A stretch of 5,770 nt of DNA, from positions 1 to 5,770 of the forward strand of contig JACCYI010000211.1 in assembly GCA_013696535.1 (NCBI GenBank), written 5' to 3'. A program made the position numbers and the translations under genes. A model generated the notes under the pieces. That model was not told the DNA's origin. It was given only the letters and a program-made list of their open reading frames with translations, and searched no databases. Below, piece by piece: positions 1-5,607 of this stretch. The stretch is from Solirubrobacterales bacterium. GTDB lineage: Bacteria > Actinomycetota > Thermoleophilia > Solirubrobacterales > Solirubrobacteraceae. The first letter of the stretch is position 1. The number at the start of each line of letters is the position of its first letter.

Positions 1-284
1 GTCCCCGCCAGTGCGGCGATCACTCCGCCGGCGGTGACCGTGGCCAGGCATACGAGGAGCACCCGTCGCCGGTGAGGTCCGTCGCCGAGGCGACCGACGA
101 CGGGAGAAGCCACGGCGCCGACGAGGAGCGTGGACGTCAGCGACCACTGCGTCGCGCTCAGGCCGGCGTCCAGGCTACGGGCGATCCTGGGGATCAGCGG
201 CGCCCCGAGCGAGCTGACCACGGAGACGACCAGCCCGATGCCGACCAGGCTCGGGACGTAGAAACGCTCGCGCACGGTCGTCAC
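1..284 (-). CDS. MFS transporter, N-terminal part (runs off left edge)
   Basis: Reading the minus strand from a GTG at 284-282 gives 94 codons that stay open to the window edge. An in-frame TAG lies five codons upstream, so no earlier start is possible. The protein starts V-T-T-V-R-E-R-F-Y and shows three hydrophobic segments at about residues 12-32, 46-63 and 74-94. Between the second and third lies GRLGDGPHRRR (64-74), which fits the cytoplasmic-loop motif A (G-x-L-x-D-x-x-G/x-R-R-R) of the major facilitator superfamily. The segment SATQWSLTSTLLVGAVASP resembles the second helix of drug-efflux MFS proteins of the DHA type. The expected role is proton-coupled export of a small molecule across the cytoplasmic membrane; the substrate is unknown. 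It follows the ABC/lipoprotein operon on the same strand after 174 bp, so it probably has its own promoter. The ribosome binding site is weak (AGG about 12 nt upstream). Family is fairly sure; subfamily is inferred. Confidence 0.8.
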   Translation of the reverse strand, partial: MTTVRERFYVPSLVGIGLVVSVVSSLGAPLIPRIARSLDAGLSATQWSLTSTLLVGAVASPVVGRLGDGPHRRRVLLVCLATVTAGGVIAALAG

Positions 285-458
285 TGCAGCAGCAACCTAC
301 TGCGCGCTGGTCGCGGCGCTCCTTCGGGGCGGCGGTGCTACGCGCGCTCACAACCTGCGCAACCTCCCCGACGGTGGGTGGCGCTCACCTGTCTTCGGCG
401 TGCAAGCTGACCGCTGCGATCCGCACAGACCACCACGGTCGTCGGCAGGGGCGGCGCG
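285..458. other. Intergenic gap between lipoprotein gene and MFS gene
   Basis: These 174 bases hold no gene I can support; open frames crossing them are arginine/serine-rich and look like shadows. On the minus strand, a weak promoter-like pair for the MFS gene can be drawn: TTGCGC at 362-357 and TAGCAC at 340-335, spaced 16 nt. The -10 box lacks the final T expected of TANNNT. No convincing terminator follows the lipoprotein stop codon: only short, imperfect stems are visible and no T-run follows. Read-through from the ABC operon into the MFS gene therefore cannot be excluded. Confidence 0.4.
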
Positions 459-929
459 TTACTTCTTGGAGGTGTTCGTGCGGTCGTCGAAGACGTCGTA
501 GCAGCCGTCGAAGCTCCCTGCGGGGTCATCGATCTTCTTGTGGCTCTGGACATCGATGACCTTGTGGTAGCGCTTCGTGTCGTCGACGTTGAAGGCCTGG
601 TAGCAGCCGAGTGCGTCGATGAGGGTGAGGAAGGTGTCGTCTTGCGGCTTGCCGTCGGCGCCGACGTACTTGATCTCGCAGGGCCAGCCGCCAGGCCCCG
701 AGTCGACCTTCACGTTGACGCCGCTGTGGCATTCGATCGACTTGATCTTCGGTCGTTCGACGGGCTTGCCCTGCCGCTGCAGCGATTGTGCGTACTGATT
801 GGAGAAGGTGGCCGCGACATCGTGCTCGACGCGTCCACGCGTGGTGTCGGGGACGCAGGCGGTCGTCAGCAGGCCCGCCGTGACCGCCGCCGACGCGATC
901 CACGCGCGCTTAGGAATGAGTCGTGACAC
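459..929 (-). CDS. Small secreted protein, probable lipoprotein with four extra cysteines
   Basis: A GTG start at 929-927 gives 156 residues ending at TAA (461-459). A perfect GGAGG sits 6 nt upstream, inside the end of the permease gene, and the gap to the permease stop is 2 nt, so it is translated as part of the ABC operon. The N-terminus has positive residues (R3, K7, R8), a hydrophobic stretch (A9-L21) and LTTAC with Cys25. This satisfies a permissive lipobox, although Thr rather than Leu stands at -3. The mature part (about 130 residues) is hydrophilic and has Cys67, Cys84, Cys109 and Cys143, which could form two disulfides outside the cell. Repeated elements C-Y (109-110, 143-144) and paired Asp residues are visible. 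I do not recognise the family; the small size and early cysteine pair are loosely like DUF4333-type actinobacterial secreted proteins, but that is not an assignment. By position it may be an accessory, sensor or immunity partner of the exporter. Confidence 0.85.
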   Translation of the reverse strand: MSRLIPKRAWIASAAVTAGLLTTACVPDTTRGRVEHDVAATFSNQYAQSLQRQGKPVERPKIKSIECHSGVNVKVDSGPGGWPCEIKYVGADGKPQDDTFLTLIDALGCYQAFNVDDTKRYHKVIDVQSHKKIDDPAGSFDGCYDVFDDRTNTSKK

Positions 930-931
930 GA

Positions 932-1747
932 TCAGCCTCCAGCGACGTCGCGGCGGCGAAACGCCACGAAGCCGACCAACGTCGCGATGACGAGATAGAC
1001 GGCGGCCGTGAGCAGGCCATGAAACAGCGGCGCGTCGTACGCCGGGCCGTCGAGCAGGCCGCGCCAGGCGTTCATCGTGTAGCCGAGCAGCACATGGCGC
1101 ACCGTGTCCCACGCGTTGAGGAACGTGTAGAGCCACATCACGAGCCCGATGACGACCGGGACGATCACCCCGAGAACGCTGCTTCGCGTCAGGATCGAAA
1201 CCATCATCGCGATCGCCGCGAACGCGAGGGTCGGCAGCAGCACGCTCGCCCAGCTCGCGGCCACCAGGCCCAGCGCGGCTGACGGCTCTCGCAGGCTGCC
1301 ACCCACGTCCACGAGCGGATGGCTGCCAACGGTGACGACGCCCGCGAGCGTGGCGCTCGCGGCGACCGCGACCACGGCCAGCGCCGTGAATGTGAACGCC
1401 GCCGCGAGCTTGCCCCAGAACACCGAGGTGCGGCCGACCGACCGGGTGAGGATCGTCTTGAGCGTGCCGTGCTGGTCCTCGGAAGAGAACATGTCGCCGG
1501 CGATCAGCGCCGCGATGAGCGGGAGCAGCCATTGCGACGCGTAGACGAGGATGGCCAGGGGAGTGGCGTAGCCCGTGTCCTTGAGATAGCGGCCGTAGAG
1601 CGTTTCGAGCGGTAGGCGGTCCTGGTGGAGGATCAGCCCTATGTAGATCCAAGGGGCGACGAGCAGGAACGCAAGGACCGAGCGCACACGCGGCTGCGCG
1701 AGCAGCTTGCGACACTCGACGCGGTACACGGACAGGGCAGGACTCAT
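932..1747 (-). CDS. ABC-2 type transporter permease
   Basis: This 271-residue membrane protein is the channel half of the exporter encoded with the upstream ATPase. Six hydrophobic segments are visible at about residues 22-41, 62-84, 112-138, 158-184, 190-211 and 241-263. Between segments two and three lies GDMFSSEDQHGTLKTIL (84-100), with Glu90 and Gly94-Thr95. This is the cytoplasmic E-x-x-x-G-T-L element of ABC-2/BcrB-like permeases, thought to contact the ATPase. The ATG at 1747-1745 overlaps the ATPase stop as ATGA, and GGAAGG lies about 7 nt upstream, which points to translational coupling. Its stop is 2 nt before the lipoprotein start. The length is normal for a half-size permease, so the complex is probably a dimer of this protein with two ATPase subunits. 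The substrate cannot be read from sequence; antimicrobial peptide or lipid-like export or immunity is the usual role of the family. Confidence 0.92.
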   Translation of the reverse strand: MSPALSVYRVECRKLLAQPRVRSVLAFLLVAPWIYIGLILHQDRLPLETLYGRYLKDTGYATPLAILVYASQWLLPLIAALIAGDMFSSEDQHGTLKTILTRSVGRTSVFWGKLAAAFTFTALAVVAVAASATLAGVVTVGSHPLVDVGGSLREPSAALGLVAASWASVLLPTLAFAAIAMMVSILTRSSVLGVIVPVVIGLVMWLYTFLNAWDTVRHVLLGYTMNAWRGLLDGPAYDAPLFHGLLTAAVYLVIATLVGFVAFRRRDVAGG

Positions 1748-2694
1748 ACGGCGCCTTCCAAGACCGGGGGTGCGGCGTCCGTCTCGGTGAGCCGGAAGAA
1801 CAGCGTCTCGAGCGCGGTGGTGGGCAGCTCGAGCTCACGAATGCCGATGCCCGAGGCGCCGAGCTGCCGGGTGAGGCGCTCAACCGGCGTCTGCCGGGAA
1901 TCGAACCGGATGCCGCCGTCGTCCATGCGGACATTCGCCACGCCCTCGACGGTTTGGCACACGTGAACGGCTCGGGCGTCATCGCTGGTCGCCAAGCGGT
2001 ATTCGACGTCCCTGGCGAGCGCTCGCAAGTCGCTGATCGGGCCGTCGAACGCCACGCGACCCTGACGCATGATCGCGACGTGCCGGCAGGTCTGCTCCAC
2101 TTCGAGCATGTTGTGGCTGGAGAGCAGAATGGTGATCCCGGTCCCGGCCAACCGGGCGACGAGCGCCCGCATGTCGCGGATGCCCGCCGGGTCGAGGCCG
2201 TTGGTCGGCTCGTCGAGGACGAGCAGGCGGGGCGAGCGCATCAGCGCGGCCGCCACGCCCAGACGTTGCACCATGCCGTAGGAGTACTCCCGCACCTTGC
2301 TGCCCGCGCGGTCGGTCAGGTCGACCTCTTCGAGGACCTCCGGGATCCGGTCTGCGGCGTCGCGCCGATCGAGCGTCGCGAGCGCCTGCAGATTCGCACG
2401 GCCTGAGAGGTAGGGGTAGAACCGGGGTGTCTCCACGAAGCCTGCGACATCGTGCAGGGCATCGACGCGCTCAGTGAGCTGGGGCCGGCCGAACAGCTCG
2501 ATGCGACCCGCGTCGGGACGGATCAGCCCGAAGAGCATGCGCATGAACGTGGTCTTGCCTGCTCCGTTGGGGCCCAGAAGGCCGTAGACGTCACCCGCGG
2601 GCACCGTCAGATCCACGTTGTCGACGGCGGCGAGGTCACCGTACCGTTTGACGAGCCCGCGGGCCTTGACGACCGGCGCATCGATTTCGGGCAT
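1744..2694 (-). CDS. ABC transporter ATP-binding protein, BcrA-like
   Basis: The 316-residue ATPase energises the permease encoded directly downstream. Its nucleotide-binding domain is complete: A-loop Tyr18 (KRYGD), Walker A GPNGAGKT (41-48), signature YSYGM (137-141) in place of LSGGQ, Walker B LLVLDEP (157-163, with Asp161 and Glu162), D-loop GLD (166-168) and switch His194 (SSH). The Q-loop reads FVETP (86-90), so Glu stands where Gln is usual. Together with the YSYGM signature this is typical of the BcrA/antibiotic-exporter branch. Residues about 215-316 form the C-terminal extension seen in that branch, ending with LETLFFRLTE. The ATG at 2694-2692 has AGAGGA about 8 nt upstream. It is the first gene of a three-gene minus-strand operon and faces a two-component system across 143 bp. 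A self-resistance or stress-response pump is likely; the substrate is unknown. Confidence 0.95.
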   Translation of the reverse strand: MPEIDAPVVKARGLVKRYGDLAAVDNVDLTVPAGDVYGLLGPNGAGKTTFMRMLFGLIRPDAGRIELFGRPQLTERVDALHDVAGFVETPRFYPYLSGRANLQALATLDRRDAADRIPEVLEEVDLTDRAGSKVREYSYGMVQRLGVAAALMRSPRLLVLDEPTNGLDPAGIRDMRALVARLAGTGITILLSSHNMLEVEQTCRHVAIMRQGRVAFDGPISDLRALARDVEYRLATSDDARAVHVCQTVEGVANVRMDDGGIRFDSRQTPVERLTRQLGASGIGIRELELPTTALETLFFRLTETDAAPPVLEGAV

Positions 2695-2739
2695 CAGCCG
2701 CGTCCTCTGTCGCCCCGTCGGCGGTCAAGCATCGCGAGA

Positions 2740-2745
2740 ACGATA
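2740..2745 (-). promoter_or_regulatory. Possible -10 box for the ABC operon
   Basis: On the minus strand TATCGT (2745-2740) fits the actinobacterial TANNNT pattern. It would give a leader of roughly 40 nt before the ATPase ATG, long enough to include the AGAGGA ribosome binding site. No good TTGACN box stands 16-18 nt upstream; that place holds ATTTTC within the CGTCTCATTTTC stretch. If real, this promoter would be weak or dependent on an activator. The call rests on one short box. Confidence 0.25.
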
Positions 2746-2823
2746 GGTCCAAACACTGAGCCGAAAATGAGACGGCCTGCGATGCTCGCTGGGTCAGCTT
2801 TCTGTCTCCTGCAGCGGAGTCGA

Positions 2824-2829
2824 TACGGT
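2824..2829 (+). promoter_or_regulatory. Possible -10 box for a leaderless response-regulator transcript
   Basis: TACGGT fits TANNNT and ends 8 nt before the ATG at 2838. A transcript starting at the usual distance would begin at or almost at the start codon. This agrees with the absence of a ribosome binding site: the only GGAG (2816-2819) is 18 nt from the ATG, too far. No convincing -35 box is seen; TCTGTC lies at the expected spacing. Leaderless genes with exactly this layout are common in actinobacteria, but here the start site is inferred. Confidence 0.4.
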
Positions 2830-2837
2830 CTCGCGCG

Positions 2838-3518
2838 ATGCGCGTCTTAGTCGTTGAGGACGACCCGCGGCTGTTGGACTTGCTCGATCGCGGCTTGCGA
2901 GCCGAGGGGCTGATGGTGGATCTGGCGCACAACGGTCGTCAGGCGCTGGGCGCTGTGGCGGAGTTCGCATACGACTCGATCGTCCTGGACGTCAACTTGC
3001 CCGATATGGACGGCTTCGAGGTGTGTGCGGCTCTGCGGAAGCGAGAGTCGTGGGTTCCGGTGCTCATGCTCACCGCGCGTTCGGAGGTCGCTGATCGTGT
3101 GCAGGGGTTGAACGCGGGCGCCGATGACTACGTCCTGAAGCCGTTCGCCTTGGAAGAGCTCGTTGCGCGCCTGCGGGCGTTGGTCCGTCGCGGCGCTGTC
3201 GCACGGCCCACGGTTCTGACGGTCGGCTCCCTTCGGCTCGACCCCGCGACCCAGGAGGTATGGCGCGACCAGACGCCGTTGTCGCTGACGTTGCGGGAGT
3301 TCGGGATGCTCGAGGCCTTCATGCGCCATCCGGGGCAGGTGCTGAGCCGTAGCGCATTACTCGATCAGGCGTGGCCGGCGGGCAGCGAGCAGCGTTCAAA
3401 CGTGGTGGAGGTGTACGTGCGCTACCTGCGCGAGAAGATCGACCGCCCGTTCGGCTTGACGTCGCTTGAAAACGTGCGCGGGGCCGGCTATCGCCTCCGG
3501 CGAGATGGGGGGCAGTGA
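2838..3518 (+). CDS. Two-component response regulator, OmpR/PhoB family
   Basis: This 226-residue cytoplasmic regulator is activated by phosphate transfer from the kinase encoded next. The receiver domain (1-113 or so) begins MRVLVVEDD and has all key residues: acidic pocket Asp8 and Asp9, phosphorylated Asp51 (VLDVNLP), Thr79 (LTA), Tyr98 and Lys101 (LKPF). Residues about 125-222 form the winged-helix DNA-binding domain, with the typical LTLREFGMLE helix, the HPGQVLSRSALLDQAW segment, the VYVRYLREKI recognition helix and the closing VRGAGYRL wing. The ATG is chosen because receiver domains normally begin a few residues before the first strand, although no ribosome binding site precedes it (see the -10 box entry). 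It probably binds the divergent region to its left and controls the ABC operon, its own genes, or both; this is inferred from position. The subgroup (for example CutR, MprA or TcrA-like) is not resolved. Confidence 0.95.
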   Translation: MRVLVVEDDPRLLDLLDRGLRAEGLMVDLAHNGRQALGAVAEFAYDSIVLDVNLPDMDGFEVCAALRKRESWVPVLMLTARSEVADRVQGLNAGADDYVLKPFALEELVARLRALVRRGAVARPTVLTVGSLRLDPATQEVWRDQTPLSLTLREFGMLEAFMRHPGQVLSRSALLDQAWPAGSEQRSNVVEVYVRYLREKIDRPFGLTSLENVRGAGYRLRRDGGQ

Positions 3519-4855
3519 GCCGGCTGCCGATCCGTCTGCGCCTGACCGCGGTGTTCGTGGTCGTGATGGGCGCCGTGCTGTTGGTCATCGGATCATTCCT
3601 CTACTTCAGTACCGAGCACGATCTTGATGACTCCATCAACGCGGCCTTGCGGTCGCGCCAGAGCGCGTTGAAGTCATTCGCGGCGACGGTAAGCTCCGGT
3701 TCGCATGTGGTGATCCCTTCGGGTGAGCGCTTCGCTCAGCTGCTCGGCGGCGATGGAAGCGTCCTCGAGAGCCGTCCTTCGACGTCTCGAGCGGTCCTAT
3801 CGCCGGCGGAGACGGCGCGCGCGATGCGCGCGGTCATCAGGGTCGAGCGCTATGAGCACTTCCGCTTCGTGGCCGGGCCGGCCGACCTGGGTGGCCGGCG
3901 CGTGGTGGTGGTCGCCGGCGCGTCGCTGGCCGATCGCGAACGAGCGCTTGAAGGCTTGGGGGGCGCGCTGCTCGTCGGCCTTCCGCTGGCCCTCCTGCTG
4001 GCTGCCGGCATCGCCTACGCCACCGCAGCCGGCGCGCTGGCTCCGGTCGAGGCGATCCGCAAGCGCGCGGAGACCATCATCCGCGCTGACCCGAGCTCGC
4101 GCGTCCCCATGCCCGAGACCGAGGATGAAGTTCGCCGTTTGGCACGGACTCTGAACGACATGCTGCAGCGCCTCGCGCGCGCCTCGGCGCACGAGCGGTC
4201 GTTCGTGGCCAACGCCAGTCATGAGCTGCGCACGCCGCTGGCCGCACTGCGAGTCGAGATCGAGCTCGCGTTGCGGCACGCCACCTCGACCGACGAGCTG
4301 CGGGCCGCCTTGGAGCGCTGCCAGGGCGATACGCACAGGCTGATCGCGCTGGCCAACGATCTCCTCGTCCTGGCACGGGCCGATGACGGCCCGCAGGCGG
4401 TGCGTAAAGTCACGGACGTCGACGATCTTCTCGCTGACGTCATCGCCCGGGCGCGACACGAGGCCTGGGTGCAGCAGCGCGCGATCTCTCTGCGCCCGAG
4501 CGGCCTGTCGGTTGCCGTCGACCCCGTGGCGGTTTCGCGCGCGATCTCCAACCTCGTCGACAACGCCCTCGTCCACGGGCGCGGTCAGGTCACGCTCGGA
4601 GCCGATCCCGACCGGAGGGGGGACGGCGTCGTGATCTGGGTTCGCGACGAGGGAGAGTTCGAGGACCCGGAGATCGTGGACCAGGCGTTCGATCGCTTCT
4701 ACCGCGGCAGGAAGGCCTCGGGTCGCCCGGGCGCAGGCCTTGGACTGGCGCTCGTGAAGGAAATCGCCGCCGCCCACGACGGCGCGGCGCATCTCGAATC
4801 GACTTCCGACGGGGAGACCCGCGCGTCGATCGAGCTTCCGACGCGTCGCGAGTGA
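3515..4855 (+). CDS. Two-component sensor histidine kinase with HAMP domain
   Basis: The 446-residue membrane kinase starts with GTG at 3515, overlapping the regulator stop as GTGA. A G-run ending at 3512 serves as the ribosome binding site. Layout: helix 1 at about 12-31, an extracytoplasmic sensing part of about 118 residues (32-149), helix 2 at 150-173, HAMP linker to about 222, then the dimerisation domain with H-box SHELRTPL and phosphorylated His236. The catalytic domain shows the N-box SNLVDNALVH (Asn346, Asn350), G1 VRDEGEF (Asp378, Gly380), F-box FDRFYRG (392-398) and G2 GAGLGLALVKEI (406-417). In G1 the usual D-x-G-x-G ends in Phe382 instead of Gly, a modest departure; the other boxes are intact, so it should be active. 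The sensing part resembles no domain I can name. Its partner is the regulator just upstream. The signal is probably an envelope stress or the compound handled by the divergent ABC exporter, by analogy with such gene groups. Confidence 0.95.
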   Translation: MSRLPIRLRLTAVFVVVMGAVLLVIGSFLYFSTEHDLDDSINAALRSRQSALKSFAATVSSGSHVVIPSGERFAQLLGGDGSVLESRPSTSRAVLSPAETARAMRAVIRVERYEHFRFVAGPADLGGRRVVVVAGASLADRERALEGLGGALLVGLPLALLLAAGIAYATAAGALAPVEAIRKRAETIIRADPSSRVPMPETEDEVRRLARTLNDMLQRLARASAHERSFVANASHELRTPLAALRVEIELALRHATSTDELRAALERCQGDTHRLIALANDLLVLARADDGPQAVRKVTDVDDLLADVIARARHEAWVQQRAISLRPSGLSVAVDPVAVSRAISNLVDNALVHGRGQVTLGADPDRRGDGVVIWVRDEGEFEDPEIVDQAFDRFYRGRKASGRPGAGLGLALVKEIAAAHDGAAHLESTSDGETRASIELPTRRE

Positions 4856-4884
4856 ACGCGTCCGCGGCGGCGCTGACCGAAGCG

Positions 4885-4919
4885 TGCGCCGGCAGCGACC
4901 CGAAGGTCGCTGCGGCGCG
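4885..4919 (+). terminator. Strong hairpin after the histidine kinase, possible terminator
   Basis: GCAGCGACC (4892-4900) and GGTCGCTGC (4905-4913) are perfect complements around a CGAA loop. Pairing continues with CGCC (4887-4890) and GGCG (4914-4917) past one bulged G (4891), plus G4886-C4918 and a T4885-G4919 wobble. It begins 30 bp after the kinase stop, where a terminator would be expected. No T-run follows, so it is not a classical intrinsic terminator; actinobacteria often use such tail-less hairpins. It could instead protect the mRNA end or lie in the leader of the next gene. Confidence 0.45.
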
Positions 4920-4956
4920 GGGCCGAAGGAGCAGAGCGGTGATCTTCCGACCGAAG

Positions 4957-4962
4957 AAGGAG
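4957..4962 (+). promoter_or_regulatory. Ribosome binding site that decides an ATT start
   Basis: AAGGAG is a perfect Shine-Dalgarno core. It is 7 nt before ATT at 4970, where the MDR dehydrogenase family normally begins (M-K-A-x-x-F). No ATG, GTG or TTG lies between the in-frame TGA at 4940-4942 and GTG 5063. The site partly overlaps the 3' arm of a small hairpin, TCTTC (4943-4947) with GAAGA (4953-4957), that could limit access. Confidence 0.6.
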
Positions 4963-4969
4963 AAAGCAC

Positions 4970-5599
4970 ATTAAGGCTGCGCAATTCGCCGAGTACGGCG
5001 ACCCGAGTGTCCTCAAGCTCGTCGAGGTCGACGAGCCGCACGCGGGACCGGGCAAGGTCCGCGTGGCGGTCCGTGCCGCGGGGGTCAACGGCATCGACGG
5101 GAAGATCCGCGCGGGTCAAATGGGCCAGATGATGGCGATCGACCTGCCGGCGGGTAGCCGCATCGACGCCGCGGGCGTCGTCGACGAGGTCGGTGATGGA
5201 GTGGAGGGTGTGGCGGTCGGGGACGCGGTGTTCGGCTCCGGATCGGCGACTCACGCCGAGCACGCGGTGCTGGACTCCTGGGCTTCACAGCCCGAAGGGC
5301 TGTCTTTCGAGGAGGCCGCCGGCTACCCCGTGGCCGTCGAGACCGCCATTCGGATCTTCGATCTGGTCGGGGTCGGCGCCGGTCAGACGGTGCTCATCGG
5401 CGGCGCGTCCGGTGGGGTGGGGGCCGCGGCCGTGCAGATCGCTCGGGCGCGAGGCGCGATCATGATCGGTATCGACAGGCCGAACTCGCCAGAAACTCGC
5501 CAGAACTCGGGCGAAGTCTCCGGAGCGCCGACCTTGGCGCACCTCGTTTCGGCCCAACCCACACAGAGGAGGCGAGCCGCTTGGCTGGCCCTGACGTAA
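4970..5599 (+). pseudogene. Truncated MDR-family NADPH:quinone oxidoreductase-like dehydrogenase, ATT start
   Basis: Reading from ATT 4970 gives 209 residues to TAA at 5597-5599. The first 168 or so match the front of a zinc-independent MDR dehydrogenase: I-KAAQFAEYGDPSVLKL at the start, the GroES-like part with VRVAVRAAGVNGIDGKIRAG (30-49) and GDAVFG (84-89), the helix before the nucleotide site (EEAAGYPVAVETA) and the NADP-binding AASGGVG-type loop GGASGGVG (144-151). Such enzymes use NAD(P)H to reduce quinones or enones and are about 310-330 residues long. Here resemblance stops after GAIMIGI (163-169) and the remaining 40 residues are unrelated. None of the three frames resumes the family fold, so half of the Rossmann domain is lost. 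A tandem repeat lies at the break. ATT in place of ATG also fits decay. A GTG at 5063 would remove 31 conserved residues. It could still make a stable fragment, but catalysis is unlikely. Confidence 0.75.
5483..5510 (+). repeat. Short tandem repeat at the dehydrogenase breakpoint
   Basis: AACTCGCCAGA occurs twice back to back (5483-5493 and 5494-5504), followed by a third partial copy AACTCGG starting at 5504. The repeat starts within about 10 bp of the point where the dehydrogenase stops resembling its family (near 5476). It may mark slippage or an illegitimate join. Confidence 0.7.
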
Positions 5600-5607
5600 G
5601 CCTTACG
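5595..5607. promoter_or_regulatory. Perfect 13-nt palindrome upstream of second ABC gene, possible operator
   Basis: CGTAAG and CTTACG are perfect inverted halves around a single central C. The element ends 80 bp before the second ABC ATPase start and overlaps the stop of the dehydrogenase remnant. Its AT-containing halves stand out in a GC-rich setting. Size and symmetry suit a dimeric repressor site; as RNA the loop would be too short for a stable hairpin. No regulator is identified. Confidence 0.35.

Larger units (their letters stand above)
2695..2837. promoter_or_regulatory. Divergent promoter region between ABC operon and two-component system
   Basis: This 143-bp gap must hold the promoters for both the minus-strand ABC operon and the plus-strand regulator genes. 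It is less GC-rich in its middle (2740-2770) than the flanking genes. The heptamer GCATCGC or its complement GCGATGC appears three times, at 2729-2735, 2779-2785 and 2835-2841, with centres 50 and 56 bp apart; the last copy overlaps the regulator start. Short words TCAG-(C)-TTTC and GTCTC occur on the plus strand at 2794-2808. CGTCTCAT (2774-2767) and CTCAGTGTTT (2760-2751) occur on the minus strand. These are possible regulator sites by position only; no known consensus is matched. Confidence 0.6.

Noticed and set aside
72..410. Plus-strand open frame over the left end
   Set aside because: It is antisense to the MFS gene, with Arg/Asp-rich low-complexity composition and no homology signs.
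540..926. Plus-strand frame of 128 codons opposite the lipoprotein-like gene
   Set aside because: Hydrophobic-looking start, but it is antisense to a gene with a signal peptide, conserved-looking cysteines and a good ribosome binding site.
459..1982. A 507-codon minus-strand frame ending with the lipoprotein-like protein
   Set aside because: Only the last 156 codons are real. The upstream part is an out-of-frame reading of the permease and ATPase genes, and the GTG at 929 has a perfect GGAGG.
3797..5263. Long minus-strand open frame (488 codons) opposite the histidine kinase
   Set aside because: It is rich in Arg, Asp, Ala and His, shows no motif, and lies antisense to a kinase with all catalytic boxes; it is a high-GC shadow frame.
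5483..5510. CRISPR-like repeat array
   Set aside because: Units are only 11 bp, directly adjacent and without spacers; it is a simple tandem repeat.
5063..5599. GTG 5063 as the start of the dehydrogenase
   Set aside because: It would remove 31 residues that match the family's first strands, and it has no suitable ribosome binding site, unlike ATT 4970.
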